From DASZMX01 sp035551475 (GTDB lineage: Bacteria; Verrucomicrobiota; Verrucomicrobiia; Limisphaerales; Palsa-1400): DNA of 60,077 nucleotides. The stretch lies in the NCBI GenBank assembly GCA_035551475.1, contig DASZMX010000040.1:1-60077 (forward strand), in the 5' to 3' direction. Shown here piece after piece: positions 34,544 to 44,166 of the stretch. A model generated the notes under the pieces. The model was not told the origin of the DNA. It saw only the letters and a program-made list of their open reading frames with translations, and did not search any database. The translations under genes and the position numbers were made by a program. Every line of letters begins with the position of its first letter. The first letter of the stretch is position 1.

Positions 34544-36970
34544 TTACGGCGCCACGGCCAGGCGATAAAACCGCTGGGGCGCGCCGCTGGGATCCATTGG
34601 GTCGGAAATGCTCAAGGAGCTGCCCGTCGCGATGACCGGTGCGCCGAGATTGGCCCAACTGGGCTGGGTCAAGTCGGTGGAATACTGCACTTGATACGTT
34701 AGCCCGGCCAAGGTCGGCCACGTCAGCGTGAAGGATTGATTGCTCGTGGTGGCGGTCGCGAAGGCCGCGGTCGGAATGGGCGTTACGCTAACATCGTCGA
34801 GCCCGAAATAGCCCGGCACATTCTCCGCCGCAAATTGGAGGCTGGAGCTGGCGCTGGTTGCCGTCATGATGCGCTGCACGTTGGTCCAACCGAAGGCGGG
34901 CGGATTGGCCACGCCATATAATGAAACGCCATTCCAAGTTGCCTGGAATTGCTGGCCTGAGCCGGCGGCCGGATTGTCCAACCAGAACGAAATCAAATAA
35001 CTTTGTCCGGCGACCGTGCTGACGGTTTGCGCAAGAGTGGCCAATTGATTGTCACCCAAAAAGACGCCGTAGGATCCGGAATGCACGACGTTATAACCCG
35101 CCGTCGCGCTTTCCACCGCGTTATAAATGGTGGGCGCGCCCAGCCTGCTATAGACCACGGTGTTTCCCGTGAGCGTCCAGCCGGTCAAATCGTCGCTTTC
35201 GAATCCGCCATTTTGCACGATCGGCTGCGCGGTGGTGGCGACGGTGTTGGTCGCGCCCACCAAAGCGTCGATCAAGCCCTGGCCGGACGGCGTGCCCCAG
35301 CCGGTGCAAAGATCATAGCCAGCGGACGCATGATAACTATTCGGACTGCTGCTCGAAGCATTGTTGCCCGTCGTTACATCGTGGAACGTTGAGGAATAGG
35401 ACGAACTTTTGCCCAGCGCGTAAATCGCGGGATTGATAAATCCCGCCGTCGCACGGCCGGAAGCCGTGGCCTGCTGATTAACCAGAGCCGTAAAGGCCGC
35501 CCACAATGGCGCCGCGCAACTCGTGCCGCCAAACGCGCCAATCGAACCTTTATTATACACGACATAGACATTGTCCGCGGTCATCGCCACATCCGGGATG
35601 TTGCGAAAGTTCGTGGAACCGCCGTTTGCCGCCATGCTGATCCCGCTTTGCCACGAGGGCAGGGCATAATAAGAGCTGATGCCGCCGCTTCCGCCCACGT
35701 AGCTTCCGCTCATCAGACCCCAATTCCATACGGTCTCGCCGGCCCACGTCCCGCCGGGACCGGTGGTGGTCAGCGTCGTTCCGCCCACGGCGGTGATGTA
35801 AGGCGAGCTGGCCGGCGCATTCGCCAGCGACGGGTTGTCAACGCCATTCACCGAGCTGCTTCCCACGGTAAAAGCGTCGCTGTCTCCCGCCGCCGTGAAA
35901 AAGGATTGCCCCTGCGCGGCCATGCGTTTGAAAATGTTGTCCGTCGTGGCGCTGGGTCCGCCGCCCCAACCCCAGGAACAGCTCAGTTGCTTGATTTGGT
36001 TGCTCTCCGCCATGACCGTCAAGATGTCGTTTTCCAAGCCGCGCGGCCCCGCTTCAAACACTACGATCTTCGACAAGCCAGGGGCCAGCGCCGCCGCCAC
36101 TTCGATGTCCAGCGACACTTCGGGATCGCCGCTGTTAGCGCCCGTCGTGGGGGTTCCATTAAAACCGTCCAGCAAGATGGTTTGCAGCGGCAAAGGCGTC
36201 AGCCCCGCCGCGGTTTCGTACGACGTAATATCGCTGGCGTAAAATCCGTCAAACTCCAGCAGGCCGAGCATCTGCCCGGCGCCGGTCAAAGTCACGTTGG
36301 GCAGATAAGCATGGCGAAAATCCTGGCCCAAATAGGCGCCATTGGAGCCCGAGCCCGTGAGCGGGGCGGCTTGGGCATCTGTGCGCAAATTCTTTGGGCG
36401 CGGCAGCGTGTAATTATTCAAGCCGCTGACATCCGCGATGGGCAATGCTGCATCCACGGTAGGCTCGTGATCGGGCGCAAAGAAATCCCGCGCTTCCTTG
36501 TCATGCCGATAAACGTGCATTTTGATCGCAAACGCATTTTCGACATCCAGCGTCGCTCCTTCCACATCCAAAACCATTCGTCCCTCGTGCAATCCAGTCA
36601 CCCGCAAATGATTACGGCGCGCAAATTCCTGCACGGCGGCGTAATCGGCCTCGGTGGGGCCGAAGCGCGCGGTGAATTCCGCCGGCGTCAAGTATTGCCG
36701 ATAATTAGGGCTGGCGGGGTCGGATACTTGCGTGAGAAAATTCTCCAATCCGGGGGCATCGCGCAAGGGCAGGCCAATCGCGAGGTTAAGGCGGTTCGTC
36801 GCCGCGAGGTCGCTCTTTGGGGGCAGGCGGCGCGCGCTTTCCGGCACGTGCCCATTTAATGTTTTCCATCCCGCCTCGGCGGCTGGCGCCGAGAATAAGG
36901 CCAAAGTGCAAAGACCCGCGCCTAAAGCTGTGGTGAACCTTCCGCGTAAATTTGAGCAACTCCTTGTCAT
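34544..36970 (-). CDS. Secreted S53 family (sedolisin/kumamolisin-like) serine carboxyl peptidase
   Basis: An 808-residue exported protease. A signal peptide covers residues 1-33. The pro-domain (about 40-190) contains YRQYLTPAEFTARFGPTEAD, typical of pro-kumamolisin activation domains. The catalytic domain has E284 and D288 in GDPEVSLDIE, oxyanion D363 in AAGDSDAF and nucleophile S484 in GGTSCAAPLWAAF. The Ca2+ site is seen in FHDVTTGNN and GYDLCTGWGTP. A jelly-roll-like domain follows (about 590-735: NGGFESDDLTGWTLTG, FGLDDVSVTP), then a C-terminal module ending QRFYRLAVAP. It should digest protein outside the cell at acid pH, as other sedolisins do. It is divergent from the radical SAM gene and 46 bp upstream of the ccsA-like gene. 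Confidence 0.93.
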   Translation of the reverse strand: MTRSCSNLRGRFTTALGAGLCTLALFSAPAAEAGWKTLNGHVPESARRLPPKSDLAATNRLNLAIGLPLRDAPGLENFLTQVSDPASPNYRQYLTPAEFTARFGPTEADYAAVQEFARRNHLRVTGLHEGRMVLDVEGATLDVENAFAIKMHVYRHDKEARDFFAPDHEPTVDAALPIADVSGLNNYTLPRPKNLRTDAQAAPLTGSGSNGAYLGQDFRHAYLPNVTLTGAGQMLGLLEFDGFYASDITSYETAAGLTPLPLQTILLDGFNGTPTTGANSGDPEVSLDIEVAAALAPGLSKIVVFEAGPRGLENDILTVMAESNQIKQLSCSWGWGGGPSATTDNIFKRMAAQGQSFFTAAGDSDAFTVGSSSVNGVDNPSLANAPASSPYITAVGGTTLTTTGPGGTWAGETVWNWGLMSGSYVGGSGGISSYYALPSWQSGISMAANGGSTNFRNIPDVAMTADNVYVVYNKGSIGAFGGTSCAAPLWAAFTALVNQQATASGRATAGFINPAIYALGKSSSYSSTFHDVTTGNNASSSSPNSYHASAGYDLCTGWGTPSGQGLIDALVGATNTVATTAQPIVQNGGFESDDLTGWTLTGNTVVYSRLGAPTIYNAVESATAGYNVVHSGSYGVFLGDNQLATLAQTVSTVAGQSYLISFWLDNPAAGSGQQFQATWNGVSLYGVANPPAFGWTNVQRIMTATSASSSLQFAAENVPGYFGLDDVSVTPIPTAAFATATTSNQSFTLTWPTLAGLTYQVQYSTDLTQPSWANLGAPVIATGSSLSISDPMDPSGAPQRFYRLAVAP

Positions 36971-37100
36971 ACTATTTCAACCTAGAGAAATCCCCGCCTC
37001 CCCCTCATGTTTTCCACGACGCGCCCACTATTGCATCGATTGCAGAACGCGCAAGGGTGGCCGTTTAACTTTGAAGTTTGCCCCCGCCGCCCTAGACTAA

Positions 37101-40100
37101 ATGCCCATGCCGGACATCATTTTAACGACGCTGAACGCCAAGTATATTCATGCGGCATTTGGCTTGCGCTACCTCCTGGCGAACCTCGGGCCATTGCAGG
37201 CGCGCGCGGCGCTTTTGGAATTTGATTTACAGCAACGCGCCACGGATGTGGTCGAAACGATCCTCGCGCAAAATCCGCGCATTGTGGGTTTGGGTGTTTA
37301 CATTTGGAACGTGGCGCAGGCGACGGAGGTGGCGGCGGCGTTGAAACGGGTGCGGCCGGATGTGATTCTCGTGCTGGGCGGGCCGGAAGTGAGTTATGAG
37401 GCGGCGGGCCAGCCCATTGTGGAGACGGCGGATTATGTCATCACGGGGGAGGCCGATCTGAAATTCGCGGAAATCTGCCAGCAACTTTTGCAAGGCGAAC
37501 GGCCTGCGCAAAAAATCATCGCGGCGGACCTTCCCGAACCTTCCCGGCTCGCGCTGCCCTACGACTTATACGATGCCAAGGATATTGCGCATCGCGTGCT
37601 CTATGTGGAGGCGTCGCGCGGTTGCCCGTTTACCTGCGAGTTTTGCCTTTCTTCCCTTGATGTGCCGGTGCGGCAATTTCCGCTGGAGCCTTTTTTGGCG
37701 GAGATGCAGAAGCTGTTGGATCGCGGCGCGACGCAATTTAAATTTGTGGATCGCACCTTCAATCTCAATTTGGTGACGAGCAAAGCGATTTTGCAATTTT
37801 TCCTTGAGCGTTACCGGCCCGGGCTCTTCGTGCATTTTGAAATGATTCCGGATCGTCTGCCGGAGGCGTTGCGCGAAATCATTGCCCAATTTCCTCCGGG
37901 CGCCTTGCAGTTTGAGGTGGGCGTGCAGACGTTTGACGATGCGGTCTCCAAAAATATCAGCCGGCGCCAGGACTATGGGCGGCTGGCGGACAATCTTCAC
38001 TTTCTGCGCACCGGGAGCGGAGTCCATGTGCATGCGGATTTGATCGTGGGACTGCCGGGGGAGACGGTCGAGACGTTCGCCGCCGGGTTTGATCGCCTGG
38101 TGGCGCTGGGGCCGCAGGAGATTCAGGTTGGCATCTTGAAGCGGTTGCGCGGCACGCCGATTGTGCGGCACGACGCCGCGTGGCAGATGGTGTACAGCGG
38201 ACATCCGCCGTACGAAATTTTGCAGAACAAGCTGATCGATTTTTCCATGATGCAGCGGCTCCGTCGTTTTGCGCGGTATTGGGACTTGATGGCGAACAGC
38301 GGCAATTTCCTCGAGACGACGCCGTTGCTTTGGGCGCATGGCTCGCCGTTTGCGGCCTTTTTGGAATTCAGCGATTGGCTGCATGGGCGGACGGGACGCA
38401 CCTATCAACTCGCGCTGGCCCATTTGGCGGAGTTGTTGTTCCGCTACTTGACAGAGGAAAAGGCGCATGCGCGCGCCGCTGTGGCGCAGAGCTTGTGGCG
38501 TGATTGGCAGCGCACCGGACGCCACGAAAAACCGCCGTTTTTGAGCGAATATATTTCCGACGCCGAGGTGCGCCTGGCGCGACCGAAAAAGGACGCGCCG
38601 CGCCGGCAGGCCAGACATTTGGTGGCGCTGTTCGTGGCGTTTGTTTTGCTTCCCTGGTCATGCTTCGCGCAATCCGCCCGCGGAGAACACGGCGCTGTCG
38701 CCACGGTGAGCGCCATAGCCAGCCGCGCCGGGGTTGAAGCGATGAAAAACGGCGGCAACGCGGTCGATGCGGCGGTGGCTTCAGCGCTGACGCTCGGCGT
38801 GGTGAATGGTTTCAACTCGGGCATCGGAGGAGGATGTTTTATTTTGATTCGGACAGCGGACGGAGAGTTCCTGGCCATCGATGGACGCGAAACCGCGCCC
38901 GCCGCCGCCACGCGGGATATGTTTGTGCGCAACGGAAAGGGCGATCCCAGATTGTCACAGTTCGGGCCGTTGGCCAGCGGCGTGCCGGGGGAATTGGCGG
39001 CGTGCGACCTGGCGCTGCGCCGCGCCGGGAAGCGGACGCTTCGGGAACATTTGCTGGCCGCCGCGCAAATTGCGGAAGACGGTTTTGCGCTGGATCACCA
39101 TTACGCGGAAGTCCTCAGCAACGCGGCGCCGGAGTTGGCAAAATTTCCTGCGTCCGCCGCGGTGTTTCTCAAGCCGGACGGCGCGCCGTGGCGCGAGGGC
39201 GAGATTTTTCGCCAGCCCGCTTTGGCGAAAACGTACCGCGCCATCGCGGCGCATGGGTTGGGCTGGTTCTATGGAGGAGCGTTCGCGCGCGCCACCGAGA
39301 AATTAATGAAAGCGAACGGCGGCATTTTGGCGGCGCGCGATTTCAAAAATTACCGCGCCGTTTTGCGCGACCCGATTTCAACGGAATACCGGGGCTGCAC
39401 CGTGGTGTCGTTCCCGCCGCCGAGTTCGGGCGGGGTGCATTTGCTGGAAATGCTCAACATTCTGGAGACGCGCTCGCCGTCTAATCCTGTGCTTGACTCG
39501 ATCGACGGGCGGCATTTTATCGCCGAAGCCATGAAGCTGGCGTTTGCCGACCGCGCGTATTGGCTGGGCGATCCTGGCTTTGCCCAAGTGCCGCGGGGGT
39601 TGATTGAAAAATCCTATGCGCGCGCGCTGGCGGCAAAGATCAATCTCGAACACACCACGCCGGTTCTCAGCCACGGCATGCCGCCCGACGCCAACGCCAA
39701 TATTTTTTCGACGCATACGACCCACATCTCTGCCGCCGATCAGCAAGGCAACTGGGTGGCGTTGACCGCCACAATTAACACGCATTTTGGCTCGAAAATG
39801 GTCGTGCCGGGAACGGGCGTGGTCTTGAACAACGAGATGGATGATTTTTCCGTGCAACCCGGTGTCACCAATTATTTTGGCTTGGTCGGCGCGGAGGCCA
39901 ACGCGGTGGCGCCCGGCAAACGACCGCTTTCCAGCATGTCGCCCACCATCGTGCTCAAGGGACGCGAGCCCATCCTGTCTGTCGGGGCCGCCGGCGGGCC
40001 GACGATCATCAACCAGACTTTGCTGACCGTGATTGACGTGCTCGATTTGGGGCGCGACGCGCAGAGCGCCATTTCCGATCCGAAATTTCATCAGCAATGG

Positions 40101-40289
40101 CAGCCGGATGAATTGAGAGTGGAAAACAAGATGGACGCCGCGGCGATCGAGGGCTTGCGGCGCAAGGGGCATAAAATTCATCTTGTCACAAGTCTCGGAG
40201 CCGCGCAGGCGGTGAGCCGTGATCCGGCCAGCGGCGTTTTTCTTGGAGCGTCCGACCCACGCGCCGGCGGGCAGGCGGCGGCCTGGTGA
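37101..40289 (+). CDS. Fusion: B12-binding radical SAM protein (DUF4080) + gamma-glutamyltranspeptidase
   Basis: One frame of 1,062 codons without a stop. Residues 1-505 are a complete B12-binding/radical SAM protein: IILTTLNAKYIHAAFGLRYL, VLGGPEVSYE, the cluster motif C175-x3-C179-x2-C182 in ASRGCPFTCEFC, GVQTFDDAVSK, HADLIVGLPGE, and a native-looking C-terminus PRRQARHL. Residues 506-1062 are a complete gamma-glutamyltranspeptidase: a signal-peptide-like ALFVAFVLLPWSCFAQ, MKNGGNAVDAAVASALTL, FPPPSSGGVHLLEML, autocleavage Thr in THTTHISAADQQGNW (about T873) and SVGAAGGPTII. GGT moves glutamyl groups from glutathione in the periplasm. The segment at 508-523 would become an internal membrane helix, leaving the SAM half in the cytoplasm. 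TTG 38619 or GTG 38622 could start a separate GGT. Lost stop, real fusion or sequence error cannot be told apart here. Confidence 0.85.
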   Translation: MPMPDIILTTLNAKYIHAAFGLRYLLANLGPLQARAALLEFDLQQRATDVVETILAQNPRIVGLGVYIWNVAQATEVAAALKRVRPDVILVLGGPEVSYEAAGQPIVETADYVITGEADLKFAEICQQLLQGERPAQKIIAADLPEPSRLALPYDLYDAKDIAHRVLYVEASRGCPFTCEFCLSSLDVPVRQFPLEPFLAEMQKLLDRGATQFKFVDRTFNLNLVTSKAILQFFLERYRPGLFVHFEMIPDRLPEALREIIAQFPPGALQFEVGVQTFDDAVSKNISRRQDYGRLADNLHFLRTGSGVHVHADLIVGLPGETVETFAAGFDRLVALGPQEIQVGILKRLRGTPIVRHDAAWQMVYSGHPPYEILQNKLIDFSMMQRLRRFARYWDLMANSGNFLETTPLLWAHGSPFAAFLEFSDWLHGRTGRTYQLALAHLAELLFRYLTEEKAHARAAVAQSLWRDWQRTGRHEKPPFLSEYISDAEVRLARPKKDAPRRQARHLVALFVAFVLLPWSCFAQSARGEHGAVATVSAIASRAGVEAMKNGGNAVDAAVASALTLGVVNGFNSGIGGGCFILIRTADGEFLAIDGRETAPAAATRDMFVRNGKGDPRLSQFGPLASGVPGELAACDLALRRAGKRTLREHLLAAAQIAEDGFALDHHYAEVLSNAAPELAKFPASAAVFLKPDGAPWREGEIFRQPALAKTYRAIAAHGLGWFYGGAFARATEKLMKANGGILAARDFKNYRAVLRDPISTEYRGCTVVSFPPPSSGGVHLLEMLNILETRSPSNPVLDSIDGRHFIAEAMKLAFADRAYWLGDPGFAQVPRGLIEKSYARALAAKINLEHTTPVLSHGMPPDANANIFSTHTTHISAADQQGNWVALTATINTHFGSKMVVPGTGVVLNNEMDDFSVQPGVTNYFGLVGAEANAVAPGKRPLSSMSPTIVLKGREPILSVGAAGGPTIINQTLLTVIDVLDLGRDAQSAISDPKFHQQWQPDELRVENKMDAAAIEGLRRKGHKIHLVTSLGAAQAVSRDPASGVFLGASDPRAGGQAAAW

Positions 40290-41723
40290 TTATTTCAAGG
40301 GCAGGGCAAACGAAAACGCCCACACCACCAGAAAACCAGAGACCGAAATCACCGTGGCGAGAACGCTCCAACTGGCGAGCGTTTGGCGTTCCGTCAGGCC
40401 GCTGATTTTGCTCACGACCCAAAAGCCGCTGTCATTCATCCAGGAAGCGCCGAGCGATCCAAAGCTGATCGCGAGAAAAACGTAGATGGGATGAAAAGGC
40501 AAATCGTGGTTGAGGACCATCGGCGCCAGCATGGAGGATGTCGTCAGCATGGAAACGGTGGAGGAGCCCTGCGCCACCCGCAAGACCAGGGCAATGACGT
40601 AGGCCAGAGCCACCAGGTTAATGGCGCGTCCGGTGGCGGCGTGCTGAATGGCCAAGCCAACCCCCGCGTTTTTCAACATCGAGCCGAAGGCGCCGCTGGC
40701 GCTGACGATCAGAATGCAGACCGCCGCCGTGGCCATGGAGGGCTCGAGCAAGATGCTGATTTGTCCCAGGCTCATGCGCTTTTGGCGGGCCAGCAAAATA
40801 ATCGCCAGCAACGTGCCGATCAGCAGGGCGATATTTTTATTGCCCACAAACGCCGCTATTTTGGCCGCCGTAGGATAGCTGGCGTTCCCGATCACGTTAA
40901 AAAGCGAGGCGAGACTGATCAGTGCGACTGGCAAAATCACCGGCAAAATCGAGGCGACGAACGGCGGCAACTCGCTTTCCGGCTGCATTTCAATTTTATC
41001 CAGATCGCTGACCGGCAGGCCGAGGGCGCTGGGCAGGCCCAGATTCAAACGGCGATTGATCCAGGTGGAAACGGCGTAACCAACGAACGCCGGAATGATT
41101 CCCGCCAAAATGCCCGCCGCGATGCAAAAGCCCGGATCCAATTTCAAATTTTCCACCATGCCCAGCGGCCCGGGATGCGGCACAACCAGCACATGGGTGA
41201 TCGCGCCCCCGCCGCAAATCGCCATCAAGTATAAAACGTAATTTTTCCCGGTGCGCACCGCCATGACCATCGCGAGCGGGGCCATGAGCATGAACATCGT
41301 GTCAAAGAAAATGGGTATGGCCAAAATGTAGGTGCTGGTGAGGAGCGCCAGTCCAGCGCGTTTCGGGCCAAAGAATCCCAGGAACCGCCGGACAACTTTA
41401 TCCGCGGCGCCGCTTTCCATGAGGCACACCGCGATCACTGCCGCCAAGCCGATGGAGATTCCGATCACGCCCGCGGTCTTGCCAAATTCCTCGGTGGTCA
41501 ATTCCACCGCGCGCACCCAATGATTTGGCGCCGCGGTCCCATTGGGGCCTGGCAGCCGTTCGCTCATGACCCCCGCCAGCAATGCCGCTGAAATCAACGC
41601 CAGAAATGGGTGCACGCGAAATTTGGAAATCGCCGCCATCACGAAAATCACGCTCACGATCAGGATGACGAAGGGCCACGTCATCGACGGCGCGGCTTGA
41701 TCGATTATTCCGGCGTTAGGCAT
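40290..41723 (-). CDS. GntP family (gluconate:H+ symporter-like) permease
   Basis: A 477-residue protein with about 12-14 membrane helices. FRVHPFLALISAALLAGVMS, FGKTAGVIGISIGLAAVIAV, IPIFFDTMFMLMAPLAM, AITHVLVVPHPGPLGMVENL, RVAQGSSTVSMLTTSSML and GSLGASWMNDSGFWVVSKIS are GntP-family signatures. Family members import gluconate or related sugar acids with protons; the substrate here is unknown, and no sugar-acid catabolic genes are adjacent. The ATG at 41723 was chosen over a longer start; 41684 (MTWPFVIL) is also possible. Its stop codon abuts the stop of the convergent fusion gene with no base between. Confidence 0.92.
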   Translation of the reverse strand: MPNAGIIDQAAPSMTWPFVILIVSVIFVMAAISKFRVHPFLALISAALLAGVMSERLPGPNGTAAPNHWVRAVELTTEEFGKTAGVIGISIGLAAVIAVCLMESGAADKVVRRFLGFFGPKRAGLALLTSTYILAIPIFFDTMFMLMAPLAMVMAVRTGKNYVLYLMAICGGGAITHVLVVPHPGPLGMVENLKLDPGFCIAAGILAGIIPAFVGYAVSTWINRRLNLGLPSALGLPVSDLDKIEMQPESELPPFVASILPVILPVALISLASLFNVIGNASYPTAAKIAAFVGNKNIALLIGTLLAIILLARQKRMSLGQISILLEPSMATAAVCILIVSASGAFGSMLKNAGVGLAIQHAATGRAINLVALAYVIALVLRVAQGSSTVSMLTTSSMLAPMVLNHDLPFHPIYVFLAISFGSLGASWMNDSGFWVVSKISGLTERQTLASWSVLATVISVSGFLVVWAFSFALPLK

Positions 41724-41790
41724 GGCCGCAGATCGTGCCCGCTTTCCCCGCCGCGGTAAAGCGTTGTCAACGATGGCCGGCGCTACCACC

Positions 41791-42909
41791 CTAGGTGCGG
41801 AAGAAACGCATCGCGAGGAGATTGGCGGCGGCGCCGAAGGCGAGGAGGGCGGTGAGGGGGAAAACGGCGGCGCTGAGGCCGCTGCCGAAGCTGATTAATT
41901 GATGCAAACCGGTCAGGGCCCAACCGGTGGGCAAACAGTGGGCAATGGTTTGGAACGCGGGCGGCGCCATTTCGAGAGGCCACCAGCAGCCGCCTAACGC
42001 GCCCATCAGCAGGCTCGCCAACACGCAGATCGGCACGACGCGGTCTTCCGAGGAGGCGATGGAGCCAATGAGGACGCCGAGGGCGCCGGCGGCCCAGGCG
42101 AGGGCGAGCAGGATGAGGATCACACCGGGCAGGTTGGCCCCGAGGTTGACGTGAAAAAGAAATTTGCCGATCAACAGGAAATAAACGATTTGCGCGCCGC
42201 CGAGCAGCGTGTTGCCGTAAATTTTTCCCATTACGATTTCGAGACGTGTGGCGGGGGAAAACGCGAGCCGCTTCAAGATGCCGTTGCGCCGGCCAGCCGC
42301 GAGCGTGGCGCCGCCGAAGATCAGCACATTCATCATGAGATACATCACCAGATTGCCGGGGAGAGAAAAATTAAACCCGGACGGCACAGGCTTGCGCCCG
42401 GCGAAATGGGCGTCGAGCGTCACGGGGTTGGGTTCATCCATGATTTGGCGCAGGCGCGCTTCGGTGAGATTGCTCAGGCTGCCGTGGCGCGAGGCTTCTG
42501 CAAAGAGGTCGCTGTTCACTGCAATCAAGGCGCGCACGAGGCGCAGTTGCAGCAGCGCGCCGTCCGCCTGATCGGAGGAATTTTTGTATTCGACCTGCGT
42601 GCGTTCGCTTCGCAGCAGACGCGCGGTAAAGTCAGCCGGCACGCGCACATTGGGAGGCGCGTTGGTGGCGGAATCCACCTTGAGGCCTTGCGCAGTCATT
42701 TCATCCAGGAAAATACGGGAGAGGAAATTGGTGTCGCGGTTTTCGATTGTCACCGGCGCCAAGCGATTGGACGGGTCGCCGGGGCCGTGGGAGGCGAAGC
42801 CGAGGAAATAAACGAACGCGGTGGGAATGGCAAAGAGCCACACGAAAGCGGATTTGCGTTTGAAGAAGATCCGCAGATCGTTATGGCCAATGTCAAGGAT
42901 GCGCCTCAT
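41791..42909 (-). CDS. ABC-2 type exporter permease (second)
   Basis: A 372-residue protein. It starts MRRILDIGHNDLRIFFKRKS, with one N-terminal membrane helix, a large extracytoplasmic region (about residues 45-165), then five helices (LPGNLVMYLMMNVLIFGGAT, PATRLEIVMGKIYGN, LILLALAWAAGALGVLIGSI, LMGALGGCWWPLEMAPPAFQ, a final helix near 350). This is the ABC2_membrane_3 layout of YbhR/YhhJ-type exporters. The start overlaps the stop of the first permease gene by 4 nt (ATGA). With the ATPase and first permease it forms a three-gene exporter; substrate unknown, drug or lipid-like molecules being typical. Confidence 0.88.
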   Translation of the reverse strand: MRRILDIGHNDLRIFFKRKSAFVWLFAIPTAFVYFLGFASHGPGDPSNRLAPVTIENRDTNFLSRIFLDEMTAQGLKVDSATNAPPNVRVPADFTARLLRSERTQVEYKNSSDQADGALLQLRLVRALIAVNSDLFAEASRHGSLSNLTEARLRQIMDEPNPVTLDAHFAGRKPVPSGFNFSLPGNLVMYLMMNVLIFGGATLAAGRRNGILKRLAFSPATRLEIVMGKIYGNTLLGGAQIVYFLLIGKFLFHVNLGANLPGVILILLALAWAAGALGVLIGSIASSEDRVVPICVLASLLMGALGGCWWPLEMAPPAFQTIAHCLPTGWALTGLHQLISFGSGLSAAVFPLTALLAFGAAANLLAMRFFRT

Positions 42910-44165
42910 GCGCGCACTCCTTCTTGAAAGCGGCGCCGGAAAATAAACGCCGTAATTGTCAAACACACAAAGCCCAGCAGCAAAAGTTTGGCGGCGGCGA
43001 TTTCCCAGGCGCCGTCGGACCACCAGAGTTGGCGGGCGGTGTTGGAATACCAATAGGTGGGCAGGAGCGGGCAAAGGTGGTCTCGCATCACGGCCGGCAA
43101 ATTATCCGGGGGGAACATGCACCCGCCGGCCATGGCGAACACCATGCTGACGACGTTGTTGAGCGCATTGGCCTGGCGCTCATCGGCGGCGAGAGACACG
43201 AGGACGGACATCAGGCCGGTCGCGAAACAGACGTAGGCGGCGGTCAGCGCTGCAAGCGGCAGGGGACGCGGCCAGTGGATGTGAAAGAGCGCCGCGCCGC
43301 CACCCAGCAGGATGACGGAGCCCAGCGCTACAATGACGATCGTGAAAAGAGCCTTGCCGAGAATGAAAGGAAGCAGCCTCACATGCAGCGTGCTGTAGCG
43401 CTCAAACGTGCGCAGCGCCAATTCGCGGTGCAGATCGCTGACGCCCTGATTCGCCAGCAGCAACAGAAACATGCCCGCCATCCCCACCAATAAATAGGCG
43501 AATAAATTGAATTGCGGTCCGGCGGGCTCTGGCGCCGGGGTTTCTTTCTTCTCGGCGCTGGCGCCAGTAAAGCTGATAAGCGGGGGGAACAAATAGTGAC
43601 GCACGGCTTGCGCGCGGCGGCCGGTGTCGTCGATGAGTTGCGCAATCTCGTGGTAGTCGGCGCGGCCCTCGGCCACGCGGCGCCAGGCGGGGAATTCGCT
43701 GGTGAAATTGCGCGAGACCGCGTTCAAACCCGTGACGGCCACCCCGAGCAATTCTTCCAGGACGGCGGGATGAATTTGCTCCGCCGGATTTTTCACCAAT
43801 TCCAGCCGGACCGGCTGGCCCGTGAGATAATTGGAAGTAAATTGCGGCGGGATAATTAGCGCGGCGCTGATTTTGGAATCGTTCAATTGGCGCAACGCCT
43901 CTGCTTTCTCCAGGAAAACCGGGTCGAGATAAGTGGCGGCCTGATCCTGGCCCGCGGCTCCGCGCAGGAGTTTGGAGAGCGCGGAATGATCCTCGTCCAC
44001 GACGGCGAATCTGATGCGCCCGAGACGATTGTTGTTGTCGCCATGCCCGCCGAAGACCAGGCCAATGACCGCCGTGATGCAGAGCGGCAGGGCCAGGTTC
44101 AGCAGCCAGGGCAGGGGATTGCGCCAGGCGCGCCGCAGGTCTTTGGCTAGAAGCGCGCGCAGCAC
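42906..44165 (-). CDS. ABC-2 type exporter permease (first)
   Basis: A 419-residue protein. It has an N-terminal helix after MLRALLAKDLRRAWRNPLPW, an external domain with FAVVDEDHSALSKLLRG and ISAALIIPPQFTSNYLTG, and a C-terminal block of five helices starting at FNLFAYLLVGMAGMFLLLLA and including VVSMVFAMAGGCMFPPDNLP. The fold matches YbhS/YhhJ-like ABC-2 permeases and is a distant relative of the next permease gene, so the pair probably forms a heterodimer. It begins one base after the ATPase gene ends (44167) and ends in a 4-nt overlap with the second permease gene. Confidence 0.88.
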   Translation of the reverse strand: MLRALLAKDLRRAWRNPLPWLLNLALPLCITAVIGLVFGGHGDNNNRLGRIRFAVVDEDHSALSKLLRGAAGQDQAATYLDPVFLEKAEALRQLNDSKISAALIIPPQFTSNYLTGQPVRLELVKNPAEQIHPAVLEELLGVAVTGLNAVSRNFTSEFPAWRRVAEGRADYHEIAQLIDDTGRRAQAVRHYLFPPLISFTGASAEKKETPAPEPAGPQFNLFAYLLVGMAGMFLLLLANQGVSDLHRELALRTFERYSTLHVRLLPFILGKALFTIVIVALGSVILLGGGAALFHIHWPRPLPLAALTAAYVCFATGLMSVLVSLAADERQANALNNVVSMVFAMAGGCMFPPDNLPAVMRDHLCPLLPTYWYSNTARQLWWSDGAWEIAAAKLLLLGFVCLTITAFIFRRRFQEGVRA

Positions 44166-44166
44166 G

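Noticed and set aside
35648..36859. Plus-strand open frame of about 400 codons over the sedolisin gene
   Set aside because: The minus strand has the complete S53 catalytic residues and pro-domain; the plus product is basic and featureless.
37071..37098. Promoter TTGAAG-N16-TAGACT before the radical SAM fusion gene
   Set aside because: The -10-like box ends two bases before the ATG, which would put the transcript start inside the gene.
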